Assembly (NCBI GenBank): GCA_009741485.1
Contig: CM019218.1
Coordinates: forward strand, 32,488,387-32,552,386
Reading direction: 5' to 3'
Origin: Malurus cyaneus samueli
Lineage: Eukaryota > Chordata > Aves > Passeriformes > Maluridae
Length of the DNA: 64,000 nt
Positions within the stretch are counted from its first letter, which is position 1; the number at the start of each line of letters is the position of its first letter. This document shows positions 1 to 13,700 of this stretch, in pieces. The notes under the pieces are model-generated. The model was given only the letters and a program-made list of their open reading frames with translations. It ran no database searches and was not told where the DNA came from. The position numbers and the translations under genes were made by a program.

Positions 1-562
1 CACAAAACTTCCTGGATTGCTATGCAGGTAACTAGGTAGTTCCAAAGACTATTATTAAGGCTGTAAAGGCCAGTGCTCAAATGACAGTGAAATGCTAGAA
101 GAAAGGTTATCTTCATGACTCTGCATTCCCTCCTATTTTTTCTAAATTGTGATAGAGTCTTTCTAACTCGATGATTGCACTCTGAGTTTTCCACAATACT
201 TGGGTCTCGTTGTGGTACAAAAGAGAGGCTGAGAAATGTGAAACAACTGAAGCAAGAAATGGCCCAGTGCAAGGCGGCTGAGAGCTCTGCTGCCCTGGAG
301 AGCTGCATCCCGTTTCTGCCTGTGGCATCATTTACCTAAGGTGCCTTAAACCAAACTTCCTTGCTTGTAATTTTACTGAATGAGACTTGGGTCCTGGTTT
401 GCAGGAAGGCTGAGCACCTCAGCCACAAATTAAGTCATACCTAAACCAGAGGAATTGTGTCCTGTGCTTCTCACCAAGGTTCCTCAAAGTCAGTAGATAC
501 AGTTTTACCTTGATCGGTCTGTAAATCAGTTACAAATATATAAAACATGGATAATACAGTGC

Positions 563-583
563 AAAAAAAAAACAAAACAAAAA
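563..583. repeat. A/C-rich tract
   Basis: A10 followed by CAAAACAAAAA. Complementary in kind to the T/G tracts. Confidence 0.8.
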
Positions 584-2028
584 TCCTAATATTTGTGAAG
601 CAGTTGGGCTCAGTTGTGATGATAACACAGACACAGTCAGCAGGAAATTAATTTTTATGAGCAGAATGTGAATAGTGCACGGTATGCAAGACCTGCGGGT
701 GAATGTAGAAGTACGATGAGAAAGCAGTCACAGTTAATAGTTGTCTAGAAGCTTGAGAAGCTGTAACTTCTATGCACTGACTGAGGGAAGGACCCTGTGG
801 AAAAAAAACCTTTATGAGCATTCAAAGTTTGTATTCCAAAGTAGCCTCATATCTGGATTTTGGCTGCTGAAGCAACTGTAATTCAGACATCTATTTAAAG
901 CTTTAAAATGCATGCTTTAAGTTGCAAACTTTAAACTTTCATGGTCATATAATGTGGAGTTATTTTAAGTTGTTCCATGTGTAAGATGAACTGTATTTAT
1001 GTATTTATGAACTTTATAAAACAGTCTTGGTGAAGACTGACTCTGTCTACTCCAGCTGTCTTCTTCCCATCCTAACTTTCTTTTTAAAATATAGTCAGAT
1101 TTTTAATGTCAGTACTTGGTTTGGGTTTTTTTTTCTTTTATATATGTATGCCTGTGTGTTGTCCAGCAGATTGAGTATACTGTTATTTCCACAACCTAAG
1201 GGCTTTACACCCTTTGAAACATTTACAGCAGATGGCTGTGGGTAAAATGCTGTTACACTGAAGCAGTGGTTCTATGGGCCATCAATATATTACTTCATGC
1301 TGATGTAAATGGCTGCAGAAGATACAAGGCTGCAGGGGATCAAGTTCCATATTCTAGAACAAAACATGTAATTTTGCTGAATGTGATTTACAGGCAGAGT
1401 TTGTTTATGCTTCCCCTGCCAACAGTGCTCTTCTGGATTCTCCATCAAACACTTGGAGGGTTTCTAAAATATTGGACTTGCTGTAACAGGAGACGGGCTC
1501 CTTTTTTCATTTTGGAACAGGTAACAAGCTAGCTTCTTGCACAGATCCATTATCCATTTCACTGCCTGTCTATAAATTTTGTTTAAGTACTTAGAAGGGG
1601 GGACAAATTTTAGCTTGTGCTTGGAATATCCTCAGAAGTTTGTTGTCTGGAAAGAGAGGAGCAGCCCTTGTTTTACGTTATGCATAATTGTCTTTGGCTC
1701 AGGGATGGAGATAGGCTTGCACAGTGTGGAACTATCTCCTTGCCTTGACTCCTCTGAACAAATCACTGCTCTGCCTCTGTTTCCCACTTAAAAAGTTAGA
1801 GTTATATTGCTTGGATCACCCTCCTTAAAAGAACTTTTGTTTGCATTAGAGGTGGTGATGTAAAGCAGTTCATATTATTAATCAGTTTTAGTTCCTTGAA
1901 TGCATTAGACTGGTGCTAAAAAATAAGCCCTAAAAGAAACTTAAAAAGTACAAGAACAATCTAAAGAGAGTGTAACATTAACTGGGGTCCACCCAGATTC
2001 TTTATTTTCTTTCTTTCCTTATTTAACT

Positions 2029-2085
2029 GGTTTGTTTTTGGTTGGTTTTTTTTTTCTTTGTTTTGGGTTTTTGTTTTTTTTTTCT
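2029..2085. repeat. T/G-rich low-complexity tract
   Basis: T runs are broken by GG and GGG (GGTTTGTTTTTGGTTGG and similar). It resembles the tract at 3376-3462. Confidence 0.8.
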
Positions 2086-3375
2086 CAAAGGCATTTAGAT
2101 TGTTGAGGAGCTTAGACCTCAATGTCTTCTTAATCCATTTGCTTCTGTTCCCTGGCTTCTCACACCATTTGTGGGAACTTGTTCAGCACAGGTGGTTGGT
2201 CACCTGTGTGGCCCAGCCAGCACAGCGTGCCAAAAATCATCAGCTTGCGTTGGTATGGCGTGCCAAGTCCCTTCCCTTCTCTTGGAGGAAAGTTCAGTCT
2301 TGGAAGAGCATTTTTAGCTTGTGGCTATTTAGAACATGCTGGCTGTGAGGGGAGGAGGTTGGAGGAAGACTCAGGGCCAGCCACAGTGTCCAGTCACACT
2401 CAACTGTTAACACAGAGTCCCTCCGTGGGAACTGAGCACTGATATAAGGTAGGAGCTTCTAAAAGGAAATTGTATCTAATTATTTCATTAACTGTGCATG
2501 CAGAGCCTTGAAATATTTCAGTATTTTTCTTCATAAGAAAGATGATCTTCTTTTCTCTAGTCACTAGCCTCTGTTCTTGCGCACATGCATCAGGTAGAGT
2601 AGGAGTGAGGTAAAGATCCAAAGTGGAGTGCAAACCCTAATATATAACTTAATTAATTACTGTAAAAGTTACAGGTTACTTTCTGGTGAAGTTGTACTGA
2701 AATCTGAATTAGAAAAGTTCACTCATTCTCAGTAATTGTTCACGTGAGTAGTAAAGCTGTTGGGTCAAAGAAAGTACAAAGTACTGATGTGCTAGCAGGA
2801 AAACCTTATGGAGTTTCTGTAGAGGAGAAAAGTCTTTAGTTATTTTAAAATTAGGGCCAATCTACTGACCTGACCAGATCCATCGCTGAAAAATCTGTGT
2901 TAAACATAAACATATATCTGTGTCTTAAAATATTATTAGAAAACAAGAACATGCTACCGGAAAATGTGCCACTTGCAGTGTAAGGTCTGTTTTTTTCATG
3001 TAGGAATACATACAAATATGGAACGCAGTGTGACTGGCCTGTGGCTGGCTCATGGAGCAGACTCAGTGTAGTGGCACTGGGGAAAGCATGGGGAATTGGG
3101 TGGCTATTCCTTGTGTTCTCACCCTGATGAGACAAGAACTGCTCTGCTGGATGAGATGGGCACAGTTTCTGCTGTGCAATGGGCACGTCTGTCACTGCTG
3201 CAAAAGAAGCCTGGGGAGATCTGGTTATACTGTGTGCCTGGACCCTTATCTGTCTGATCTTCCTGCATTTGGAAGCGTGTTTCTGCAAGTTTGGGTCTGA
3301 GGCTGCATCTGTGCAACACAGGCTCACTGGCAAATGAATTGCAGTAGAAGATGTTGCTATTAGTAAACAGTGCTT

Positions 3376-3462
3376 GTTTTGGGGCTTTTTTTTGGTTTTT
3401 TTTGGTTGTTTGTTTTTTTTTGGTTTTTTGTTTTTTGGTTTTTTTTTTGGTTTGGGGTTTTT
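3376..3462. repeat. T/G-rich low-complexity tract, irregular (T5-9 GG)n
   Basis: About 87 bases are almost only T and G on the plus strand, with repeated TTTTTTGG units of varying length. Apart from one C near position 3385 the tract lacks A and C. Confidence 0.85.
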
Positions 3463-5474
3463 CTGTTCCTCAGATTCATATAGATCTCTTGCATAAGAAA
3501 CCTTCTTTCTCCAACGGGAAGATTTCTTTTCCCTGAGATTTCAAGGGTCAAGCTCACTTCTCCTGATAAGAACACTGCTAGATAAGAAAACCAAGTGCTG
3601 GATTGCTCTGGTAAGACAACCATAATCTACAGCAAAAAGGAAGTTGATCTGAAACTTTCCTTTACACTCAAGTCTCAATCAGAAGTGTTTGCCTGACAGC
3701 TAGCAGAACTGGCTAAAAAGGAGTCCTGCCAACAGTAGTGTGAGGGGTTTGGTAGAAATAAATCTCCTTACTTCATGAAAATTCCAGATCCAAACCGCTA
3801 CTGCTCTTTCACCCAAGAAAAATTATGCATACATGGGAAACTAAGTAGCATTTCACTGTCCAAATGCAGAGGTATCAAGCCACATCTCACAACATGGAAA
3901 AGTGTGGGGTACTGGAGAATTGGTATGGTTAAATAATGCAGTTGCTTCAAGAGTTTTGTTTCAGGCTGTTCTGATTATGGCTGTTTTTCACTGAATGGAG
4001 GATAAGAAATAGTTGGGGATGCTGCCTTTTAAAAATTTTCACTGTCATGACTTCCCAACGCTGCCTGTCATGTACCAGGGCTATTTGTTTTGGGACAGAA
4101 CCCATTTTCCAATTTCTCCTGGATAAAGTAACTTGCTGACATTTTAGTCCAAACAAATATACAGACTGAAGCATCCAAAAGGATGGATCAAGGCCAAAAG
4201 GGTGGGCACAGTAGAGCTTCTCTCATCAAGGTTTTCAGCTGTTGAAGAGATCACTATTTTACTACTCCTGTTACAATGTGTTAGATTAGATTTCTCTTGC
4301 AGATCTGGAGGCTGAATAGACCTGTGATTCTGGTTAAAAATCTCTGTTTCTGACAGTGCCTTCAAATGTGTGTCCTGGGGTATTTGTTTGTTTTCAGAGT
4401 GGCTGTGAGTACAAGTGTGATCAAGTGAAAGTCCTTGAGGGACAGGAGGTCCTTTGGAGAAGAGGCAGCCACAGGGTTGCAGGGACTTTGGGAGATGGCA
4501 AGCCTGGGAAGGGCAGTAAACTTGGACTTCCCTGTTTGGCACATATCTTCCAAAGTGTCCACTGACACTGCTTCAGCAACAGAAAGGAAGGAACTGGCTC
4601 TGTGAAATGCTGAATCTTGCTTCACTCTCAAAAGTTTGCATTTCTTGCTTTGTCTTCTGTGGATGCAGCTGTTTACCTGCAGATACTGAAATCTCCATGT
4701 ACATATCTATAGAGGCTCCAGGCTTCTGGGAGTATTGCTCATGGAAGGGGATTTCTATATAGTTACTATATGCTTTGTTATGAAAACACAACCAGCTGCT
4801 TTTTAGAGATCTTGAAACTAGACCACACTTATTTTACAGTAATACAAAAGGCTTTACTTACTGAGACAGAAAGTTCACTGGTCAGGAAACTGTCAATTTT
4901 CATTGCATATATATTACAAAGCTTGCACAATTAAAAAAACCCCCTGACTGCCTTCCATCCTGTAAATGATGAAGTCTTACTGTATTTTAAATGCCTTTTG
5001 TGTTGTGTGACTCAGAAAAACATGAACACTGCTTTGTCATTATGTGGTTTTGGTTCCAGCTTCCTCTGACTCAATTGCATTTGGCGTGGTTTCACCAATT
5101 TGATTTTTGAGGTTTTATGAGCACCTAGCTACCCACCTATCTTCATGCATCATGCTAAACTTTGGCCTGGATACAGAATAAAATACACTTGTCTGATCAA
5201 ATACATACAAATATATCAAGATGAGTAATGCAGGAATCTGTTGCAAAGCTTGTTTAGTATGATGCATACCATTTTCCAGATGTTATCTGTCTTCTAAAAA
5301 TTACTTTTAATTCTTTGTTAACTGCCACTAAGAAAATAATTCGTTAGAACTGAAGAGAAAGAAAGTAAAAAGAGAAAGGTAATAAAAGATGCTGAAGCTA
5401 TGGAGACTTGCTCTCAAAATAAGGTATTTGTTTAAGCTGTCTGACTGCTCTCCTATCCCCAGCTACAGACTGGC

Positions 5475-5486
5475 GGGGGGGGGGGG
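5475..5486. repeat. G12 homopolymer
   Basis: Twelve consecutive G after TGGC. Long G runs are rare and are prone to sequencing length error. Confidence 0.9.
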
Positions 5487-6276
5487 CTCTTTGTGCTGCC
5501 GACAAAAGTACCCTATGGAAATAAAAGGGGCTGCCATGATTGAGGAGAACAAGTGGCTGTGATCATTCCTTCCCTCTGCTGCCTCAGTGTTGTGTTCTTA
5601 ACTGATGGCCTAGATAGATGAACCATTATCATTTCAGTTCTTCTGTGTATTGATGTTGTGTTGCTGTATAGCTTGTTTTTATCAGTATTTTAGATAAGCC
5701 TTACTTTAATTCAGTAAATCTATTTCCCTTGTAATGTCCACATGAATCTACCTAGAATCTAGAAGGGCATTTGCAGGTTTTGCCCTTAAATTACAAACCA
5801 AACTTTTCTGAAGTACTTGCTATCCTTCCTTGGATATTTGCTCAGAAAAACAGACTGCCAAGAAAATAGGATTATTTCTTGCACAATTGGCTCCACCTTC
5901 TAGCAAGTAAATTAAGATGGAATGTATACAGAACAATTAATTCATTATGAAAGTGAGCATGCTATCAAAATCTAAAAAAAGGAAAGGAGAGAAAAATCTG
6001 TAATCTTCCAAAGCTGGAAATTTTTAGGTGAGGTAGTATGTGGATAGTCTGCATTTTGCATGTTAAATTTTTCTTTCTCTGTAGAATATACTGTTGCTAA
6101 ATGACATATACTGTGCTTGTTCTCTTTGCTGACTAGTAAGACCCTATTCAGATGTTCATATATATATTGAATAGAATAATTCTGCAAAAGAAATGGTCTT
6201 CTTTCTCACAAGGTTCTTGTCACTTTGCCATTTACAAATAGTGTAGAAATTTAAAAGGAATGTGTGGAATATTTAA

Positions 6277-6332
6277 ATGTTCCCAAGGTTCCCAAGAAAT
6301 TGTATATGTTCCCAAAATTCCCAAGAAATTGT
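6277..6332. repeat. 27-base direct repeat, two copies, 2-base spacer
   Basis: Copies at 6277-6303 and 6306-6332 start ATGTTCCCAA and end TTCCCAAGAAATTGT. They differ only at GG versus AA in the middle. Period 29. Confidence 0.9.
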
Positions 6333-9300
6333 TTTTCTTCTTCAAGGAGCTCTTATCATACAGAAGTGGAGCAATCCCACTGAAGAGCTTAGTATTTGAG
6401 TCTAGCCTAAACACCAGCAGAATGCAAAATGTTTTGGAGAAATAAGGAGAGCTTAAGCTTGCTCACCAAGCTACAGACAGGCTTGCCTGAAGTAGATTGC
6501 TGATGTTATTGATCTAATAAAACAGAGATAAATCAGGCATAATGTTCCTGCAGCTGACATGAGCAGTGAGGACAGTGCCTCCAAGGGGTTTAGGGTGCCC
6601 AGAGCCACATACTCTGTGAGACGATGTAAAAGGAAATGTTTGCCTGGTGCAGTTTTCAAGCTCAAATAATTGGGTTAAAAGTTGGGCTGTTAACACTGTC
6701 AGTTCCAACTTGTACACGTCACAGGCCGTAAGGCTTTCTGTAGAGAACAAAGTAGAGAATTTGTTTTCATTTGATTTCAGAGATGGAGATTGAGGCAGGA
6801 GGTCAGATTGATTCAGTAGTCTACCTCTGCACATTTGTGCACTGTTTCAAGGCCACACACTGTGGACCCTTTCTGGTTCTAGAGATAGGAGAAGATGTCC
6901 TTAAATACTCAGAACTGGTAATTTCAGAATGGCTATTTTTAGAGGATGCATGGGTTCTTTTAGTGGATTTTTGCCAGCATCAGGAAGACATGTTTGTACT
7001 TAGGAGCCAAATGAAATTCAGTGATTAAATACATTCAAACACAGACCCTAGTCTGTGGGTGGCATAATCTCCTGCAACCCTCTGTGGAGCTGAAAGTGTA
7101 ATTCTGAGCCTTAAAATTGCTTCTAATGTAAGGAAGACTGACATTGCCATAGCACAACAAAGACCTTTCAGTAAAACCTTGTACCCCCTTTCCACACTCC
7201 CTACCCTTGGCTTCACCATGGATGTCATTGTAAAGCTGGCATCCCAATCACCTCATGTTCTGTATGAACTTACACAGATATTTGACTTAAGGTCAGAATT
7301 ATATCCTCTGTAGTTCTAGTAATGTTTCCATTTGCAATTTTATTTTTGTTTTCCCCTGAATGCAAAATGACCCATGGACATGGGACTGTTTAGGCCCTGT
7401 GCTTTTGTGGATTGAAATCTGTGCTGTGGGCAGCGTGAGGGAGAGCCTGATGAATTTACTTTCACGGAGGAGTCATTTGTAAGTCCTGTTGAACCAATGT
7501 TAGCAATATTGAGTACTTTAATGGAGTGAGCCTGCCAGTTGCTGACAGGGATTTCAGCATCCTGCCATCTCGCTCAGCCAGAATCATTTAAAGTTGACAT
7601 GGTGCCGAAAATGAGGAGGCTAAGGATCTGGATTTGATGACATATCTGTATGTGGGCATGTTTTAAATGCATCAGGATTATCTTGCTTGGAGGGTCTGTT
7701 CACCAGTGGTGCATGTTTAGTGCATTAGAAAATGGGATATTTTTGGTTTTGGGTTTTTTTTCTCTGGAACATCAGAACATCTACAAGAACTCTTCTGAGC
7801 TATTGCAAAGCATATAAGCTACGCTGTGCTGGGTGTGGTGCACCACACTGCTTAGCTCTGGTGATAATGGAATTACCAGTTTCATTTTGCTAGGAAAAAG
7901 CTTTGGGAGCCAGAGAATGTGTGTTCATTTAACCTATAATAGCAACAAGATCATGTGCACTTTTGCCATGGTGTGTTTGACAATGAGCTTCTTGCTTCAA
8001 GGCTTGATAATTTTATAACCCTCAGATCTTTGGCCAGAGTAGTGATTTTTAATATTTTTTGTTCTTAGTCCAAAAAGCGTCCAGTAGATCTGCATGCTGC
8101 TTGGGAAATTTCAGCATGAACAGTTCTCAAAACATTAAAAGTTAAAATAAGGGATTGGTATTTTGAGAGGCCTGAAATATAGGAAAAGAAGCTCCCCTAG
8201 GCTTTACATAGAAAATCAGAAATGGTGTAGTTTTTCTCAGAGTAATATGTGCTTGAGCCTTGGGTGATAGATACGACCTTACCTGTCAGCAAGGAAATGT
8301 GGTGTTCCTAGAAAAGGAATTCCATGAAAGAGATTAACTTTTGTTCTTCTGGATTTCTCATTGGAGCAGCCTCTCTCTCTTCAGTGAGAAGGAGCTGGTG
8401 AGTTAACCAAAGTCATTGCAAATGAATCCCTTTATGTCCTGAACATAAGAAATGGCACAGGCATTCCTGTAGCACGACAATAAGGATGATTGTTTTGGTA
8501 TCTTGGCCATGTTTCACTTGTGATAATGGTATCAATTGATTCACTTCCTGTTTTAATTGGGTGAATTAATTTCCTTTCCATGAGGGATACTGAATTGTGT
8601 AACTGGCTAGCACAGAAAGAGTTACAGGATCTGTCATGGAAAATGGAAACTGTGGCTTATTTCAGTGCTGCTGTGTACTGATGGCTGTACACATCTGTTG
8701 GGTAAGGGCTGCTCTGGTGTTTTCCTGGTGAGAGCAGACCTGTTTGGGAGCCGAGGCTTGGAGAAGTAGGAGAAGAAAAGGGGGGAGGTGGGTTGTAGCT
8801 CAGTGATTAAGAAAATATGTACATGAGTCACCCTCTTCTAAGAGAGCTGGAGAAGCAGAAGGAAGCCAGTGCTTTAATCCTTCTCATTGCTTCTGTGGCC
8901 ACCCTCGTTCTCGGAGGTTTAAATTAAAGGATCAAATCTGGAATCTGGGAATTTTTCCAGATACACTTTTGAAGTACTGTTTGACTGTTGCAGAGCCAAT
9001 TGTGTGAAGCAAAGTGCAAATTCTCTGTCCTTGTTCTAGAGAATTACTGCTTCTGACTGGATTTCCATATTCCCAGTCATGGATTTTAGCTCTTTTCCAC
9101 CAGAGAACCCATATAATTCTGAACTGCATCCCAGCTGTCTTTGCCAAGTTCCTGCTGTTCACCAAGGGACTTGTCTGCTGCCCTGTATGGGTAGATGGGA
9201 ATAGACAAATACTTAAACATCCCCTGATAATATAAATGCTACATAGTTAGTTAGTCATTACTACTGACTTCCTGAAGCAGCCAGTGTTGAGTTGTATCAA

Positions 9301-10649
9301 CATGCCTGGCTTCTCTTTCCTCATCTCCCCAGACAGGACAGCCTGGCTGGGCCAGAGACCTTTTGTTGCAAAAGGGCAGAGTCTGCTGCCTGAAACATAA
9401 AGCTGAGGTCTTGGATATCAGGTCTCATTAAAGAAGCTTGTAAATAAGAAAAGGTGCGTCTGACTTCAGTTTCATGTTAATTAACAAATCAGATCTTAAG
9501 CAGCTACATAACAGTGTTCTGTTTAGTGCCATCCTGGAAGTAACTTATTTTGAAGGATAAGTGATCTCAGACCTACACAGGTCCTCCTCCCCAACCCCTC
9601 TCCCCAGACTATCTCAAATATGCACTGGTATAATATTCTTAGAATATCTGAGGTAGGGGATATAACTTACCCAAATGTACACAATATTAATTTTGTTCTC
9701 TGAGGATTTCTGGCAATTTGCTGATGGAGATGGAGCACTCAGTGCAGCACGGTGCTTTTTGTTTACTGGCCTCTGTGGCTGTGTCACTGTGCTTGCACAC
9801 TGGTAATATGCAGCTCTTGTAGCATCGCTCCAGACAGTGCTAGACATGGAATGGCACTCAAATGAATACAAACATGAATTGTTTCTTTGATCTCCATAGA
9901 CTTCCCACAGGTTCCTGCTGCAGGTTTTTTCAAGGTCATCAGGTGTTGGTCAAGAAGAAAATACTGGCTTTTGTGTCTGTGGTTTGCTGGCTAGAAAACA
10001 TAACAGTCATTGAAATAATGAAAAAAAAAATCACTTTGTTTGGATCAGCCACTCTTGGAGCATGGGGAAAAATAACTGAGGACAAAATGTATCTTCTGGG
10101 TATTAAAATGGGCAGTAGCAACCATCCTACTGTACAAATAGTTCTGAAGTCTTAATCACTCTGCTGAAATCAGCTATGGTTTCACTAAATCACGATGCAA
10201 TCGTCCCTTTAGCTTTAAAGCTTAGGTGTCCTTAAGAGAATAAACATGTTTGGCAACACAGTCCAATTACCCTATCCAGATTTATAGCCATGCAGCTTCA
10301 GCTGGATTTTACCACTGAAAGAACAGGATGAAATCCAGGGTATTCATGTGTTCCCAGATGTTACTGTGAGATAACTCTTATTCCCAGCTGTTGTCAATTC
10401 TAGTGAAATAGTCTTTTCATTCAACCTAGCCAACAGCCTTTAAGCCAGAGATGAGAATTTCAGTTGCACTATTCATTCGAAAAGCACAGGGGTTGTGTCT
10501 TAATGCTAGTTTGAAGAAAGATAGTTGTGTTAAACCAGCAAGGGATGATGCCACTGAAGTACCTCTCATTCAAGTGAAATGTTACTTGCCAATTGTGCTG
10601 GCAGTCCTGGGATTGCTAAACAAGCAGTCTCTTACAGAGAATGGGCTGA

Positions 10650-10712
10650 TATTCATAAAGCACTTCGTGATTCCTGGAGGAAGGATGCATTACAAATGCA
10701 TGTATAATTACT
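10650..10712 (+). mobile_element. Possible ancient SINE/L2-type 3' tail
   Basis: The segment has the shape of the tail shared by MIR, CORE-SINE, AmnSINE and L2 elements. An ATAAAGCACTT..GTGATTCCT block is followed by a GGA..AAGG spacer, then ACAAATGCATGTATAATTAC in the place of the usual ATAAATGCAAGTATTATTAT. The match is partial and made by eye. The 200 bases upstream may belong to the same element but I cannot align them. Such copies are hundreds of millions of years old in amniotes and are sometimes kept as regulatory DNA. Confidence 0.4.
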
Positions 10713-13700
10713 AGCAAAGTTGATTTATGTGCCTTGAAGACACTGTTGGTCAGAATTGGATTGCTGCAAGGCTGAGCTCACTGCTGTGCCCAGAGTCACG
10801 ATGGCTCTGGGCACTGTCACGTTGCACTTAGCTCAAGTGGGTTGGCGCTGCTCGGGGTCCTGCTGGCCAGCTCCATTTAATCACCTCGCATACAATCATT
10901 TCTGAACGTGCCAAGAATATGCTTGTGAGGTGGACAAATTGGTCTCCTAAAGTTATTTGAATATTTCCACATATTTGTAAAGAGAAACCTAGACTAACGA
11001 GCTTTAAGGAGAAATTTGTGGTTTTCTTCAGGCTTTGGTAGGAGTTAATGGAAGGCTTAGAGCCAGAATTTCATGGGGATGCAGGATTTTTCCCATTTTT
11101 GTTGGTCTCCTTCTCGTCATAGAAGGTTTTCAGAGTCAAATGTGAAGCCACCGTCAGGCAGCTTCTAATACTGCACTGTGGGTAGAAGACTCCAGTAAAA
11201 TTTGTAGTGTTTCTTTTAAACAGATAAAAAGATAATAACTTAAAATATTACATTGGGCTGCAATAAAAGAAATTGCTCTCCTCCGATGTGTTCCTAACAA
11301 AAGGGCTGCGGTGTTTTTTCAGTGAGGTTATTGAAATAAACTTTTACATGCAGCGCATGAGCAAAACTCTAACTTAAAACTCTGGTGTTCTGATACTTGG
11401 GAAGAAGCAAGGTACCAGAAAGATCAACCATTGTATTTTAAAATATGTATTTTAAAGCAATTCCCAAGTAACCAATATTTCATCAATAAATACATGAAAT
11501 CTACTAATTTAGTCTCACTTTTATGGGTTTCAATGTAATTCTTCAATGTTTTGGAGATCAGAACATTTATGTATTTTTAAGCATGGGGTGGCTAAAATAG
11601 GGGTGGAGGGATTCCTTTCTTTTCCGCTTGTCATCATCAGAAATCATTTTTCTGGCTTCAGAAATTCTCCCTTGGTGCACCCTGAGCAGCTATTTGGCAG
11701 TGGAGAGTAAACAATCAGCAGTTTTTTGTAATGGATTGTCTTTATTTGTGTCCAGCCAGCCTGCAGTTTACTGCCTTGAGATCAGCAAATAGTTATCATG
11801 TTAATTCCTATCTCTTGTGTGTGCAGTTCAAGTGACATCAATTGATTCCTTTTCCCGTTTTACATCTGATTAAGGAATACTCCTTCCAATGTAGAGATGG
11901 AGTTGAGGAGCTGGAATTTTCTTCCTTGGGAAGAATGGCTTTGAAATGAGTCAGGATAGTACTAAAAGTAAGGGAAAGGATAATTTCTGACTCTAAATAG
12001 TGAGTTTTTCTTTCTATAAACACCAATTAAAAATTGGTTTATTAGTAAAAATGTATTTTTCAAGTTAATTTCTAAAGCAAGTACAAGCATGCCAAACAGG
12101 TATAATTCTCAGAAGAGATCTTCTTGTTTTGTCAAAGAAACTTGGAATCAAGGCAAAATATATGCAATGTTGTTTGCGCATACCTTCTATGAGGATTTCT
12201 GGAGAAAGCTTATTGTTTGCACTTTGTAGCGTGTTCCAGGCTGAGATTTCCAAAGGGGGCTGCCCAAACTTGTGTGCCTTTGCAAAAAGTACCTGTTGCA
12301 GCATAGATGTTTACATATTTATCGACAGTGGTCTAGGTCAGGTGTTGATAAAACTCGATGTGCTGTCCTGTGCACGTACCAGAGTCCTTCCTGGACCAGG
12401 ACTCTTAAATTACTTTGCTGCTCTCCTATGTGCTGCTCTCTTTCTATCAGATCTCAGGCTGTGATTAGCTTTAAATTGATGCTGTGGCTTTTCCCCTGAG
12501 AAGAATTTCCAATCTTAAAATCTGTATTGCTTTCAGATCCTTTATCTAATTGGAAGTTTTAATGATAAATTTTGTGTGCTCAAAGGGTAAAAATAGCAGC
12601 TTTATTCCATTGGCTGGCATTCTTCTAAATTAAGTTTTGCAACCGTAGCAGAAAAGAAACTTTTATTTTCCTACTTCTAGTTCTACTATTTAAGGCTGGG
12701 GATAGTCATATTCTGCAAAGTGATTCATATGTTCTGTGATTTACAGAGATAAGATAAAATGTAAGAAAATAAGATAAACTAAATTAGAAATGATATCTCT
12801 TAATATAGTATCTTAGCCATTGTTACGGTACCATAACTGCAAGAGAAATCAAGTTAACATCTTAGCTTCTAAAAATGAATGCGTCTTAAAAGCACAGTAG
12901 AGAAAAACAAGTTCAGCCTGCCCTAAAGACTCTGTGGAAAGAACTGGAAGCTCCTGCAGTCCTACTTAAGATCTCAGCCAGGGCTGCACACACACTGGCA
13001 CAAGGTGCTTGCCCTTGACAAAGTCACCAAGCAGGGCCAGCCAGGATGGAGCAGTTCTGTAGGAAAGATCTCACTGTGCTGTGCCCCTCAGCACCTGGGG
13101 CAGGAGATGCTGCCTGAAGGAAAAAGATCTGCTTTCTCTTACTGTGGTTCTTTCCCTTTGCCTCACTGGACCTGTGCAGTGTGGCAACTCACAGGTGGAC
13201 CCATCTCCATGGCAAGCTGAAGGCCAGGTTAACTGGCAGACAATGGCATATGGCAACAAAAATTCTGCAGAAGCTTGGAAAATGGCTTGGAATCCCAATC
13301 TTTTCCATGACTTCCTTCAGGCTCCCGTAGTTTCCCTGTGACAGCTGGTCATACCTGTATCAAATGTATTTCATGGCTCTCAGTTCCTGATCCATCAGGA
13401 CTGTAGATATTCTCTTTGAAATTAGCTCTTCATCTTATGACTGAATAAAAATCTTTGGCCTAATGCACAGAGGCTTCACCTCTTGAGAATCTTGGCCATA
13501 GACCTTTGTCTGTACCCTTCATTGCCATTCTGAGGTTATGTTGTTATCTATTCAAATCCAGGGCTAATGCTGTATTCTGAATTATTATAATGTCATGTTT
13601 ACAGAATAATGATGTTAGAGTCAGAGCTGTTCAATTAAAATTCTGATAGCATATTGAATCCCGAAAAAACAGCTACTAACGCACAAAGAATAGAAATATA

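Noticed and set aside
2851..3333. 160-codon open frame on the minus strand
   Set aside because: Overlaps another minus-strand frame and a plus-strand frame of similar quality. No family match.
3376..3462. Telomere-like or strong quadruplex sequence
   Set aside because: Units are irregular, G runs are mostly only two long and TTAGGG is absent.
8783..8830. GGTTGTAGCTCAGTGATTAAG, like a tRNA/SINE A box
   Set aside because: No B box, no cloverleaf and no A-rich tail follow.
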